From Ctena decussata (taxonomy: Eukaryota > Mollusca > Bivalvia > Lucinida > Lucinidae), in NCBI GenBank assembly GCA_963989385.1, contig OZ022499.1, positions 33,038,993-33,102,992 of the forward strand: a stretch of 64,000 nucleotides of DNA, read 5' to 3'. The position numbers and the translations under genes are program-made. Positions within the stretch are counted from its first letter, which is position 1. Each line of letters begins with the position of its first letter. Below are positions 10,459-22,922 of this stretch, piece by piece. Below the pieces are notes generated by a model. That model was given only the letters and a program-made list of their open reading frames with translations, was not told the origin of the DNA and searched no databases.

Positions 10459-11744
10459 ACCCTCAAATTTTCTCCACAGAGTTTTACATGCATTCCATTT
10501 CAAAATAATATGGTGCAAACACGTGTAGAAACTGGCATGATTAGTGTCTTCTCTGTGCTGTTCACCTCGCCTCAGAAGCCAGGCTGCGAAAATCCAACAA
10601 CTAATTTTCCACGCATCCTATTTTCCATTTTGAAAACCAGCTTACTGATAAAAGTCTTGTCTGACTGTGCTATTAGCAGACCATACTCTAATTACGGACA
10701 GAACAAACGTTGTTAGTACGTTTTTCCATGTCTATATTTAACAATATGTAATGGCTGGTCTAAGCGAGACGGTTACTTTTGCTCTACTCAAGCGGAAATC
10801 ATAGTCCAGTAAAAGAGAGAAAGAACAGAGTAAGTAGTGAGGCGCTTTACGGTCCATGAGTTAAGACAATGGTCATCTAGAGCCGTAACTCCCGAATTTC
10901 TCATTTACTGCCTATGCATCTATTATGCACAATGAATGTGACTGGACAGGATGGGATTTCACATTAAACTCTTTGTAAAAGTATTTCAGTCACTACGGAG
11001 CAAGCGCAAACCTTTCATTAATCAGGAGCTCTACGGTACATAAATGCGATGTTGGTCATTTAGAGCAGTTAAGAATGAATCCATTGGAAGTCAGTGTTCA
11101 GGCAACAGTATACCGTTATTAACCTAACTAACTACTGGGACAGGAGTGATCTGCAATCAGTGTAGACTATGGTCGGAGGAAGAAGTCTGATCTGGGTCTC
11201 TCTGCGCTGTTCGTCATCCTACCCGTATTCATTACACTGCATCGCAAGATTGTAAAAATCAACTACCGTATTTCTTCTGATAAACGCACGGGGCGTTGCA
11301 ATAGTCACACATTCTGTGAATGGCATTCTTGAGCTTAACATTCGGAAATAAATGAAAAGACCGGTGGTGGTCTAAAGCCAGCCTTCGTTTGCTCACTGTA
11401 AAAAAGTGGATGGGACGTTTATTAGGGAGGGGTCGTTTTTAAGAAGAAGTACGGTTGTTCGAAATTAAGGATAGTAATGGTTCCAGTAGTTATCGCTAAT
11501 AACGACATGCGTGGACAAGTTATCCACTTGATTGGAAACTGAATAGTTGGTGCCCTTTTGAAAAGCATTTTAGTCATAACGAGCCAGTGAAAAGTTGACC
11601 CTCCCACCCCCCCCCTCTCCCACACACACAGCAGTTGAGCGACGTAAAGTAAGCCAAAAAAGAATTTTTCACTCTTGCTTTTGAACTAGTTTGCTTTGGG
11701 GAAGAGGGAGTTTCTTCTACTTTTGTTTATGTTTCCCCCGCAGG

Positions 11745-11935
11745 GGAGTGGGTCGATCCAGGAAGTACTGCAATACCGGGCCAACCCGTGGCGAGAGCGG
11801 AGCAAGCTCCTGACATCTCACCTGTGTTCAAAAATCAGTTTAATATCGAAGTCCCCCAATGGGGGACGTATCAGATATTAAGCTGATAAGAACAGATACT
11901 ACACTTAGATCTTAGCCAAAAGGCCGAGAAGCGAT
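11745..11935 (-). ncRNA. RNU2: U2 snRNA variant, four substitutions (unit 7)
   Basis: Changes are A29U, G128A, G176U and G183A. G128A turns GGGGCUUGCUCC into GGAGCUUGCUCC in stem-loop III, which improves pairing and matches the human form, so it need not be damaging. The same haplotype recurs in unit 16. Confidence 0.93.
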
Positions 11936-12457
11936 ACCCTCAAATTTTCTCCACAGAGTTTTACATGCATTCCATTTCAAAATAATATGGTGCAAACACG
12001 TGTAGAAACTGGCATGATTAGTGTCTTCTCTGTGCTGTTCACCTCGCCTCAGAAGCCAGGCTGCGAAAATCCAACAACTAATTTTCCACGCATCCTATTT
12101 TCCATTTTGAAAACCAGCTTACTGATAAAAGTCTTGTCTGACTGTGCTATTAGCAGACCATACACTAATTACGGACAGAACAAACGTTGTTAGTACGTTT
12201 TTCCATGTCTATATTTAACAATATGTAATGGCTGGTCTAAGCGAGACGGTTACTTTTGCTCTACTCAAGCGGAAATCATAGTCCAGTAAAAGAGAGAAAG
12301 AACAGAGTAAGTAGTGAGGCGCTTTACGGTCCATGAGTTAAGACAATGGTCATCTAGAGCCGTAACTCCCGAATTTCTCATTTACTGCCTATGCATCCAT
12401 TATGCACAATGAATGTGACTGGACAGGATGGGATTTCACATTAAACTCTTTGTAAAA

Positions 12458-12552
12458 TCCTGCAATACTGGAGTGTACATCGTACACCTGCTCATAATCC
12501 TCGAGAGAGGGTGTAGCAGTATAGAAAGAAAAAGAAAGAAAAAAGAAAAAAA
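12458..12552 (+). mobile_element. Short A-tailed retroposed fragment upstream of unit 7
   Basis: About 95 extra bases interrupt 'tttgtaaaagtatttc'. They begin 'cctgcaatactggagtgt' and end in an A-rich GAAA-type tail. The start resembles the 3' part of the SINE at 29743-30063 ('cctgcaacactggagtgt'), so this is probably a 5'-truncated relative. The target duplication cannot be told from the A tail. Not present in sister unit 16. Confidence 0.65.
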
Positions 12553-13317
12553 GTATTTCAGTCACTACGGAGCAAGCGCAAACCTTTCATTAATCAGGAG
12601 CTCTACGGTACATAAATGCGATGTTGGTCATTTAGAGCAGTTAAAAATGAATCCATTTGAAGTCAGTGTTCAGGCAACAGTATACAGTTATTAACCTAAC
12701 TAACTACTGGGACAGGAGTGATCTGCAATCAGTGTAGACTATGGTCGGAGGAAGAAGTCTGATCTGGGTCTCTCTGCGCTGTTCGTCATCCTACCCGTAT
12801 TCATTACACTGCATCGCAAGATTGTAAAAATCAACTACCGTATTTCTTCTGATAAACGCACGGGGCGTTGCAATAGTCACACATTCTGTGAATGGCATTC
12901 TTGAGCTTAACATTCGGAAATAAATGAAAAGACCGGTGGTGGTCTAAAGCCAGCCTTCGTTTGCTCACTGTAAAAAAGTGGATGGGACGTTTATTAGGGA
13001 GGGGTCGTTTTTAAGAAGAAGTACGGTTGTTCGAAATTAAGGATAGTAATGGTTCCAGTAGTTATCGCTAATAACGACATGCGTGGACAAGTTATCCACT
13101 TGATTGGAAACTGAATAGTTGGTGCCCTTTTGAAAAGCATTTTAGTCATAACGAGCCAGTGAAAAGTTGACCGTCCCCCCCCCCCCCCGATCCCACACAC
13201 ACAGCAGTTGAGCGACGTAAAGTAAGCCAAAAAGGAATTTTTCACTCTTGCTTTTGAACTAGTTTGCTTTGGGGAAGAGGGAGTTTCTTCTACTTTTGTT
13301 TATGTTTCCCCCGGAGG

Positions 13318-13508
13318 GGAGTGGGCCGATCCCGGAAGTATTGCAATACCGGGCCAACCCGTGGCGAGAGCGGAGCAAGCCCCTGACATCTCACCTGTGT
13401 TCAAAAATCAGTTTAATATCGAAGTCCCCCAATGGGGGACGTATCAGATATTAAGCTGATAAGAACAGATACTACACTTTGATCTTAGCCAAAAGGCCGA
13501 GAAGCGAT
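13318..13508 (-). ncRNA. RNU2: U2 snRNA variant G168A (unit 8)
   Basis: A single change in the stem-loop IV loop gives UAUUGCAAUA instead of UAUUGCAGUA (plus-strand base 13341). This is within the U2B'' contact sequence, so binding may be weakened. Confidence 0.94.
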
Positions 13509-13800
13509 ACCCTCAAATTTTCTCCACAGAGTTTTACATGCATTCCATTTCAAAATAATATGGTGCAAACACGTGTAGAAACTGGCATGATTAGTGTCTT
13601 CTCTGTGCTGTTCACCTCGCCTCAGAAGCCAGGCTGCGAAAATCCAACAACTAATTTTCCACGCATCCTATTTTCCATTTTGAAAACCAGCTTACTGATA
13701 AAAGTCTTGTCTGACTGTGCTATTAGCAGACCATACACTAATTACGGACAGAACAAACGTTGTTAGTACGTTTTTCCATGTCTATATTTAACAATATGTA

Positions 13801-14048
13801 TTGGTTGGTTGGTTGGTTGTTTTGGGTTTAACGGCCCTTTGAGACAGTATTTCAGTCTATATCGGGCCGTCTCCCAAAGAGAGGGAGAAAGAAGAGAGAA
13901 ATGATAGATGAGAGAAAAAATGTCCATACAACCCCCAACTGCACCTACTGCAACCACAGTAGGCCCTTGCCCTACTATCATCCAAATCAGCAGGACGCCC
14001 AGGTACTGGAAGTTATACCCAGCACCACTGCACCACCCAACCACCCCT
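13801..14048 (-). mobile_element. SINE-like insertion with (AACC)n tail, copy 2
   Basis: Same insertion at the same spacer position, with 14-bp duplications at 13787-13800 and 14049-14062. It lies exactly 7,741 bp from copy 1, and the U2 gene below it is also 7,741 bp from unit 3, so it was copied with the array and is not a second insertion. One base differs near its middle ('cagcatgacg' versus 'cagcaggacg'). Confidence 0.85.
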
Positions 14049-15055
14049 TTTAACAATATGTAATGGCTGGTCTAAGCTAGACGGTTACTTTTGCTCTACT
14101 CAAGCGGAAATCATAGTCCAGTAAAAGAGAGAAAGAACAGAGTAAGTAGTGAGGCGCTTTACGGTCCATGAGTTAAGACAATGGTCATCTAGAGCCGTAA
14201 CTCCCGAATTTCTCATTTACTGCCTATGCATCCATTATGCACAATGAATGTGACTGGACAGGATGGGATTTCACATTATACTCTTTGTAAAAGTATTTCA
14301 GTCACTACGGAGCAAGCGCAAACCTTTCATTAATCAGGAGCTCTACGGTACATAAATGCGATGTTGGTCATTTAGAGCAGTTAAGAATGAATCCATTGGA
14401 AGTCAGTGTTCAGGCAACAGTATACCGTTATTAACCTAACTAACTACTGGGACAGGAGTGATCTGCAATCAGTGTAGACTATGGTCGGAGGAAGAAGTCT
14501 GATCTGGGTCTCTCTGCGCTGTTCGTCATCCTACCCGTATTCATTACACTGCATCGCAAGATTGTAAAAATCAACTACCGTATTTCTTCTGATAAACGCA
14601 CGGGGCGTTGCAATAGTCACACATTCTGTGAATGGCATTCTTGAGCTTAACATTCGGAAATAAATGAAAAGACCGGTGGTGGTCTAAAGCCAGCCTTCGT
14701 TTGCTCACTGTAAAAAAGTGGATGGGACGTTTATTAGGGAGGGGTCGTTTTTAAGAAGAAGTACGGTTGTTCGAAATTAAGGATAGTAATGGTTCCAGTA
14801 GTTATCGCTAATAACGACATGCGTGGACAAGTTATCCACTTGATTGGAAACTGAATAGTTGGTGCCCTTTTGAAAAGCATTTTAGTCATAACGAGCCAGT
14901 GAAAAGTTGACCGTCCCCCCCCCCCCTCTCCCACACACACAGCATTTGAGCGACGTAAAGTAAGCCAAAAAGGAATTTTTCACTCTTGCTTTTGAACTAG
15001 TTTGCTTTGGGGAAGAGGGAGTTTCTTCTACTTTTGTTTATGTTTCCCCCGGAGG

Positions 15056-15246
15056 GGAGTGGGCCGATCCCGGAAGTACTGCAATACCGGGCCAACCCGT
15101 GGCGAGAGCGGAGCAAGCCCCTGACATCTCACCTGTGTTCAAAAATCAGTTTAATATCGAAGTCCCCCAATGGGGGACGTATCAGATATTAAGCTGATAA
15201 GAACAGATACTACACTTTGATCTTAGCCAAAAGGCCGAGAAGCGAT
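15056..15246 (-). ncRNA. RNU2: U2 snRNA (unit 9)
   Basis: Consensus gene body. Downstream 'cagcatttgag' is shared with units 4 and 12. Confidence 0.96.
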
Positions 15247-16537
15247 ACCCTCAAATTTTCTCCACAGAGTTTTACATGCATTCCATTTCAAAATAATATG
15301 GTGCAAACACGTGTAGAAACTGGCATGATTAGTGTCTTCTCTGTGCTGTTCACCTCGCCTCAGAAGCCAGGCTGCGAAAATCCAACAACTAATTTTCCAC
15401 GCATCCTATTTTCCATTTTGAAAACCAGCTTACTGATAAAAGTCTTGTCTGACTGTGCTATTAGCAGACCATACACTAATTACGGACAGAACAAACGTTG
15501 TTAGTACGTTTTTCCATGTCTATATTTAACAATATGTAATGGCTGGTCTAAGCGAGACGGTTACTTTTGCTCTACTCAAGCGGAAATCATAGTCCAGTAA
15601 AAGAGAGAAAGAACAGAGTAAGTAGTGAGGCGCTTTACGGTCCATGAGTTAAGACAATGGTCATCTAGAGCCGTAACTCCCGAATTTCTCATTTACTGCC
15701 TATGCATCCATTATGCACAATGAATGTGACTGGACAGGATGGGATTTCACATTAAACTCTTTGTAAAAGTATTTCAGTCACTACGGAGCAAGCGCAAACC
15801 TTTCATTAATCAGGAGCTCTACGGTACATAAATGCGATGTTGGTCATTTAGAGCAGTTAAAAATGAATCCATTTGAAGTCAGTGTTCAGGCAACAGTATA
15901 CAGTTATTAACCTAACTAACTACTGGGACAGGAGTGATCTGCAATCAGTGTAGACTATGGTCGGAGGAAGAAGTCTGATCTGGGTCTCTCTGCGCTGTTC
16001 GTCATCCTACCCGTATTCATTACACTGCATCGCAAGATTGTAAAAATCAACTACCGTATTTCTTCTGATAAACGCACGGGGCGTTGCAATAGTCACACAT
16101 TCTGTGAATGGCATTCTTGAGCTTAACATTCGGAAATAAATGAAAAGACCGGTGGTGGTCTAAAGCCAGCCTTCGTTTGCTCACTGTAAAAAAGTGGATG
16201 GGACGTTTATTAGGGAGGGGTCGTTTTTAAGAAGAAGTACGGTTGTTCGAAATTAAGGATAGTAATGGTTCCAGTAGTTATCGCTAATAACGACATGCGT
16301 GGACAAGTTATCCACTTGATTGGAAACTGAATAGTTGGTGCCCTTTTGAAAAGCATTTTAGTCATAACGAGCCAGTGAGAAGTTGACCGTCCACCCCCCC
16401 CCCCCCCCTCTCCCACACACACAGCAGTTGAGCGACGTAAAATAAGCCAAAATGGAATTTTTCACTCTTGCTTTTGAACTAGTTTGCTTTGGGGAAGAGG
16501 GAGTTTCTTCTACTTTTGTTTATGTTTCCCCCGCAGG

Positions 16538-16728
16538 GGAGTGGGTCGATCCCGGAAGTACTGCAATACCGGGCCAGCCCGTGGCGAGAGCGGAGCAAGC
16601 TCCTGACATCTCACCTGTGTTCAAAAATCAGTTTAATATCGAAGTCCCCCAATGGGGGACGTATCAGATATTAAGCTGATAAGAACAGATACTACACTTA
16701 GATCTTAGCCAAAAGGCCGAGAAGCGAT
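16538..16728 (-). ncRNA. RNU2: U2 snRNA variant, four substitutions (unit 10)
   Basis: Changes are A29U, G128A, U153C and G183A. It shares three with units 7 and 16 but lacks G176U. Its upstream spacer has the 'ggttaatttt' and 'ccagagtt' variants and the tRNA-derived SINE. Confidence 0.93.
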
Positions 16729-17431
16729 ACCCTCAAATTTTCTCCACAGAGTTTTACATGCATTCCATTTCAAAATAATATGGTGCAAACACGTGTAGAA
16801 ACTGGCATGATTAGTGTCTTCTCTGTGCTGTTCACCTCGCCTCAGAAGCCAGGCTGCGAAAATCCAACAACTAATTTTCCACGCATCCTATTTTCCATTT
16901 TGAAAACCAGCTTACTGATAAAAGTCTTGTCTGACTGTGCTATTAGCAGACCATACACTAATTACGGACAGAACAAACGTTGTTAGTACGTTTTTCCATG
17001 TCTATATTTAACAATATGTAATGGCTGGTCTAAGCGAGACGGTTAATTTTGCTCTACTCAAGCGGAAATCATAGTCCAGTAAAAGAGAGAAAGAACAGAG
17101 TAAGTAGTGAGGCGCTTTACGGTCCAGAGTTTAGACAATGGTCATCTAGAGCCGTAACTCCCGAATTTCTCATTTACTGCCTATGCATCCATTATGCACA
17201 ATGAATGTGACTGGACAGGATGGGATTTCACATTAAACTCTTTGTAAAAGTATTTCAGTCACTACGGAGCAAGCGCAAACCTTTCATTAATCAGGAGCTC
17301 TACGGTACATAAATGCGATGTTGGTCATTTAGAGCAGTTAAGAATGAATCCATTGGAAGTCAGTGTTCAGGCAACAGTATACCGTTATTAACCTAACTAA
17401 CTACTGGGACAGGAGTGATCTGCAATCAGTG

Positions 17432-17707
17432 GGCCGGGCCGGGTAGCGCAATCGGTAGGGCACCTGACTCGTAAGTCAGGGGTCCTGGGTTCGAATCCCG
17501 GTCTGGCCACATTCTTTCGTTTCTCCTTCCGCTGATTCAAGAAGGGCAGTTGTCAGTTACTGGCGAAAGTATGTGCACTTAGTACTGGTTAACCGCTTAG
17601 GAGGTCTAAGCCTGCCCAGGAATAGTGTGGTTAGGTTAACTGACCGTCCCGACATGACCTTAGTTGTTTACCGTGGACGTTAAGCATCAAATCAACCAAC
17701 CAACCAA
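17432..17707 (+). mobile_element. tRNA-derived SINE, copy 1
   Basis: A 276-bp insertion lies between 12-bp duplications CTGCAATCAGTG (17420-17431, 17708-17719). Its head is tRNA-like: acceptor stem strand GGCCGGG, box A TAGCGCAATCGG (17444-17455), an anticodon-arm-like hairpin with CGT in the loop, and a perfect box B GGTTCGAATCC (17488-17498). The loop has six bases, not seven, so it is not a working tRNA. A tRNA-unrelated body follows, ending GACGTTAAGCATCAAATC and AACC repeats. Transcription would be by RNA polymerase III; movement depends on a partner LINE. Confidence 0.9.
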
Positions 17708-18300
17708 CTGCAATCAGTGTAGACTATGGTCGGAGGAAGAAGTCTGATCTGGGTCTGTCTGCACTGTTCGTCATCCTACCCGTATTCATTACACTGCATC
17801 GCAAGATTGTAAAAATCAACTACCGTATTTCTTCTGATAAACGCACGGGGCGTTGCAATAGTCACACATTCTGTGAATGGCATTCTTGAGCTTAACATTC
17901 GGAAATAAATGAAAAGACCGGTGGTGGTCTAAAGCCAGCCTTCGTTTGCTCACTGTAAAAAAGTGGATGGGACGTTTATTAGGGAGGGGTCGTTTTTAAG
18001 AAGAAGTACGGTTGTTCGAAATTAAGGATAGTAATGGTTCCAGTAGTTATCGCTAATAACGACATGCGTGGACAAGTTATCCACTTGATTGGAAACTGAA
18101 TAGTTGGTGCCCTTTTGAAAAGCATTTTAGTCATAACGAGACAGTGAAAAGTTGACCCTCCCCCCCCCCCCTCTCCCACACACACAGCAGTTGAGCGACG
18201 TAAAGTAAGCCAAAAAGGAATTTTTCACTCTTGCTTTTGAACTAGTTTGCTTTGGGGAAGAGGGAGTTTCTTCTACTTTTGTTTATGTTTCCCCCGGAGG

Positions 18301-18491
18301 GGAGTGGGCCGATCCCGGAAGTCCTGCAATACCGGGCCAACCCGTGTCGAGAGCGGAGCAAGCCCCTGACATCTCACCTTTGTTCAAAAATCAGTTTAAT
18401 ATCGAAGTCCCACAATGGGGGACGTATCAGATATTAAGCTGATAAGAACAGATACTACACTTTGATCTTAGCCAAAAGGCCGAGAAGCGAT
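18301..18491 (-). ncRNA. RNU2: Diverged U2 snRNA copy, possible pseudogene (unit 11)
   Basis: Four private substitutions: G80U (breaks a G-C pair in stem-loop IIb), C112A, C145A and U169G (stem-loop IV loop region). The 5' third, the Sm site and the promoter are intact. The load of private changes is unusual in this array and suggests loss of function, though this is not proven. Confidence 0.85.
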
Positions 18492-19777
18492 ACCCTCAAA
18501 TTTTCTCCACAGAGTTTTACATGCATTCCATTTCAAAATAATATGGTGCAAACACGTGTAGCAACTGGCATGATTAGTGTCTTCTCTGTGCTGTTCACCT
18601 CGCCTCAGAAGCCAGGCTGCGAAAATCCAACAACTAATTTTCCACGCATCCTATTTTCCATTTTGAAAACCAGCTTACTGATAAAAGTCTTGTCTGACTG
18701 TGCTATTAGCAGACCATACTCTAATTACGGACAGAACAAACGTTGTTAGTACGTTTTTCCATGTCTATATTTAACAATATGTAATGGCTGGTCTAAGCGA
18801 GACGGTTACTTTTGCTCTACTCAAGCGGAAATCATAGTCCAGTAAAAGAGAGAAAGAACAGAGTAAGTAGTGAGGCGCTTTACGGTCCATGAGTTAAGAC
18901 AATTGTCATCTAGAGCCGTAACTCCCGAATTTCTCATTTACTGCCTATGCATCTATTATGCACAATGAATGTGACTGGACAGGATGGGATTTCACATTAA
19001 ACTCTTTGTAAAAGTATTTCAGTCACTACGGAGCAAGCGCAAACCTTTCATTAATCAGGAGCTCTACGGTACATAAATGCGATGTTGGTCATTTAGAGCA
19101 GTTAAGAATGAATCCATTGGAAGTCAGTGTTCAGGCAACAGTATACCGTTATTAACCTAACTAACTACTGGGACAGGAGTGATCTGCAATCAGTGTAGAC
19201 TATGGTCGGAGGAAGAAGTCTGAACTGGGTCTCTCTGCGCTGTTCGTCATCCTACCCGTATTCATTACACTGCATCGCAAGATTGTAAAAATCAACTACC
19301 GTATTTCTTCTGATAAACGCACGGGGCGTTGCAATAGTCACACATTCTGTGAATGGCATTCTTGAGCTTAACATTCGGAAATAAATGAAAAGACCGGTGG
19401 TGGTCTAAAGCCAGCCTTCGTTTGCTCACTGTAAAAAAGTGGATGGGACGTTTATTAGGGAGGGGTCGTTTTTAAGAAGAAGTACGGTTGTTCGAAATTA
19501 AGGATAGTAATGGTTCCAGTAGTTATCGCTAATAACGACATGCGTGGACAAGTTATCCACTTGATTGGAAACTGAATAGTTGGTGCCCTTTTGAAAAGCA
19601 TTTTAGTCATAACGAGCCAGTGAAAAGTTGACCGTCCCCCCCCCCCCCTCTCCCACACACACAGCATTTGAGCGACGTAAAGTAAGCCAAAAAGGAATTT
19701 TTCACTCTTGCTTTTGAACTAGTTTGCTTTGGGGAAGAGGGAGTTTCTTCTACTTTTGTTTATGTTTCCCCCGGAGG

Positions 19778-19968
19778 GGAGTGGGCCGATCCCGGAAGTA
19801 CTGCAATACCGGGCCAACCCGTGGCGAGAGCGGAGCAAGCCCCTGACATCTCACCTGTGTTCAAAAATCAGTTTAATATCGAAGTCCCCCAATGGGGGAC
19901 GTATCAGATATTAAGCTGATAAGAACAGATACTACACTTTGATCTTAGCCAAAAGGCCGAGAAGCGAT
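19778..19968 (-). ncRNA. RNU2: U2 snRNA (unit 12)
   Basis: Consensus gene body with standard spacing to its neighbours (1,477 and 1,474 bp). Confidence 0.96.
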
Positions 19969-21251
19969 ACCCTCAAATTTTCTCCACAGAGTTTTACATG
20001 CATTCCATTTCAAAATAATATGGTGCAAACACGTGTAGAAACTGGCATGATTAGTGTCTTCTCTGTGCTGTTCACCTCGCCTCAGAAGCCAGGCTGCGAA
20101 AATCCAACAACTAATTTTCCACGCATCCTATTTTCCATTTTGAAAACCAGCTTACTGATAAAAGTCTTGTCTGACTGTGCTATTAGCAGACCATACACTA
20201 ATTACGGACAGAACAAACGTTGTTAGTACGTTTTTCCATGTATATATTTAACAATATGTAATGGCTGGTCTAAGCGAGACGGTTACTTTTGCTCTACTCA
20301 AGCGGAAATCATAGTCCAGTAAAAGAGAGAAAGAACAGAGTAAGTAGTGAGGCGCTTTACGGTCCATGAGTTAAGACAATGGTCATCTAGAGCCGTAACT
20401 CCCGAATTTCTCATTTACTGCCTATGCATCCATTATGCACAATGAATGTGACTGGACAGGATGGGATTTCACATTAAACTCTTTGTAAAAGTATTTCAGT
20501 CACTACGGAGCAAGCGCAAACCTTTCATTAATCAGGAGCTCTACGGTACATAAATGCGATGTTGGTCATTTAGAGCAGTTAAAAATGAATCCATTTGAAG
20601 TCAGTGTTCAGGCAACAGTATACAGTTATTAACCTAACTAACTACTGGGACAGGAGTGATCTGCAATCAGTGTAGACTATGGTCGGAGGAAGAAGTCTGA
20701 TCTGGGTCTCTCTGCGCTGTTCGTCATCCTACCCGTATTCATTACACTGCATCGCAAGATTGTAAAAATCAACTACCGTATTTCTTCTGATAAACGCACG
20801 GGGCGTTGCAATAGTCACACATTCTGTGAATGGCATTCTTGAGCTTAACATTCGGAAATAAATGAAAAGACCGGTGGTGGTCTAAAGCCAGCCTTCGTTT
20901 GCTCACTGTAAAAAAGTGGATGGGACGTTTATTAGGGAGGGGTCGTTTTTAAGAAGAAGTACGGTTGTTCGAAATTAAGGATAGTAATGGTTCCAGTAGT
21001 TATCGCTAATAACGACATGCGTGGACAAGTTATCCACTTGATTGGAAACTGAATAGTTGGTGCCCTTTTGAAAAGCATTTTAGTCATAACGAGCCAGTGA
21101 AAAGTTGACCGTCCCCCCCCCCTCTCCCACACACACAGCAGTTGAGCGACGTAAAATAAGCCAAAATGGAATTTTTCACTCTTGCTTTTGAACTAGTTTG
21201 CTTTGGGGAAGAGGGAGTTTCTTCTACTTTTGTTTATGTTTCCCCCGAAGG

Positions 21252-21442
21252 GGAGTGGGCCGATCCCGGAAGTACTGCAATACCGGGCCAACCCGTGGCG
21301 AGAGCGGAGCAAGCCCCTGACATCTCACCTGTGTTCAAAAATCAGTTTAATATCGAAGTCCCCCAATGGGGGACGTATCAGATATTAAGCTGATAAGAAC
21401 AGATACTACACTTTGATCTTATCCAAAAGGCCGAGAAGCGAT
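21252..21442 (-). ncRNA. RNU2: U2 snRNA with C21A in the U6-pairing triad, likely inactive (unit 13)
   Basis: The only change in the body is C21A (plus-strand base 21422), giving GGAUAAGAUC for GGCUAAGAUC. U2 G20-C21-U22 pairs with the U6 AGC catalytic triad (helix Ib), so loss of the C21-G pair should harm catalysis. Promoter and 3' box are normal, so the RNA is probably still made. Confidence 0.93.
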
Positions 21443-22731
21443 ACCCTCAAATTTTCTCCACAGAGTTTTACATGCATTCCATTTCAAAATAATATGGTGC
21501 AAACACGTGTAGAAACTGGCATGATTAGTGTCTTCTCTGTGCTGTTCACCTCGCCTCAGAAGCCAGGCTGCGAAAATCCAACAACTAATTTTCCACGCAT
21601 CCTATTTTCCATTTTGAAAACCAGCTTACTGATAAAAGTCTTGTCTGACTGTGCTATTAGCAGACCATACACTAATTACGGACAGAACAAACGTTGTTAG
21701 TACGTTTTTCCATGTCTATATTTAACAATATGTAATGGCTGGTCTAAGCGAGACGGTTACTTTTGCTCTACTCAAGCGGAAATCATAGTCCAGTAAAAGA
21801 GAGAAAGAACAGAGTAAGTAGTGAGGCGCTTTACGGTCCATGAGTTAAGACAATGGTCATCTAGAGCCGTAACTCCCGAATTTCTCATTTACTGCCTATG
21901 CATCCATTATGCACAATGAATGTGACTGGACAGGATGGGATTTCACATTAAACTCTTTGTAAAAGTATTTCAGTCACTACGGAGCAAGCGCAAACCTTTC
22001 ATTAATCAGGAGCTCTACGGTACATAAATGCGATGTTGGTCATTTAGAGCAGTTAAAAATGAATCCATTTGAAGTCAGTGTTCAGGCAACAGTATACAGT
22101 TATTAACCTAACTAACTACTGGGACAGGAGTGATCTGCAATCAGTGTAGACTATGGTCGGAGGAAGAAGTCTGATCTGGGTCTCTCTGCGCTGTTCGTCA
22201 TCCTACCCGTATTCATTACACTGCATCGCAAGATTGTAAAAATCAACTACCGTATTTCTTCTGATAAACGCACGGGGCGTTGCAATAGTCACACATTCTG
22301 TGAATGGCATTCTTGAGCTTAACATTCGGAAATAAATGAAAAGACCGGTGGTGGTCTAAAGCCAGCCTTCGTTTGCTCACTGTAAAAAAGTGGATGGGAC
22401 GTTTATTAGGGAGGGGTCGTTTTTAAGAAGAAGTACGGTTGTTCGAAATTAAGGATAGTAATGGTTCCAGTAGTTATCGCTAATAACGACATGCGTGGAC
22501 AAGTTATCCACTTGATTGGAAACTGAATAGTTGGTGCCCTTTTGAAAAGCATTTTAGTCATAACGAGCCAGTGAAAAGTTGACCGTCCCCCCCCCCCCCC
22601 CTTCTCCCACACACACAGCAGTTGAGCGACGTAAAATAAGCCAAAATGGAATTTTTCACTCTTGCTTTTGAACTAGTTTGCTTTGGGGAAGAGGGAGTTT
22701 CTTCTACTTTTGTTTATGTTTCCCCCGGAGG

Positions 22732-22922
22732 GGAGTGGGCCGATCCCGGAAGTACTGCAATACCGGGCCAACCCGTGGCGAGAGCGGAGCAAGCCCCTGA
22801 CATCTCACCTGTGTTCAAAAATCAGTTTAATATCGAAGTCCCCCAATGGGGGACGTATCAGATATTAAGCTGATAAGAACAGATACTACACTTTGATCTT
22901 AGCCAAAAGGCCGAGAAGCGAT
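22732..22922 (-). ncRNA. RNU2: U2 snRNA (unit 14)
   Basis: Consensus gene body. First gene of the block that duplicates units 5-7, although it lacks the A29U of unit 5. Confidence 0.96.

Noticed and set aside
17437..17509. tRNA-Thr(CGT)-like gene
   Set aside because: Good A and B boxes, but the anticodon loop has six bases, the acceptor has wobble pairs, and it continues into a SINE body with target duplications.
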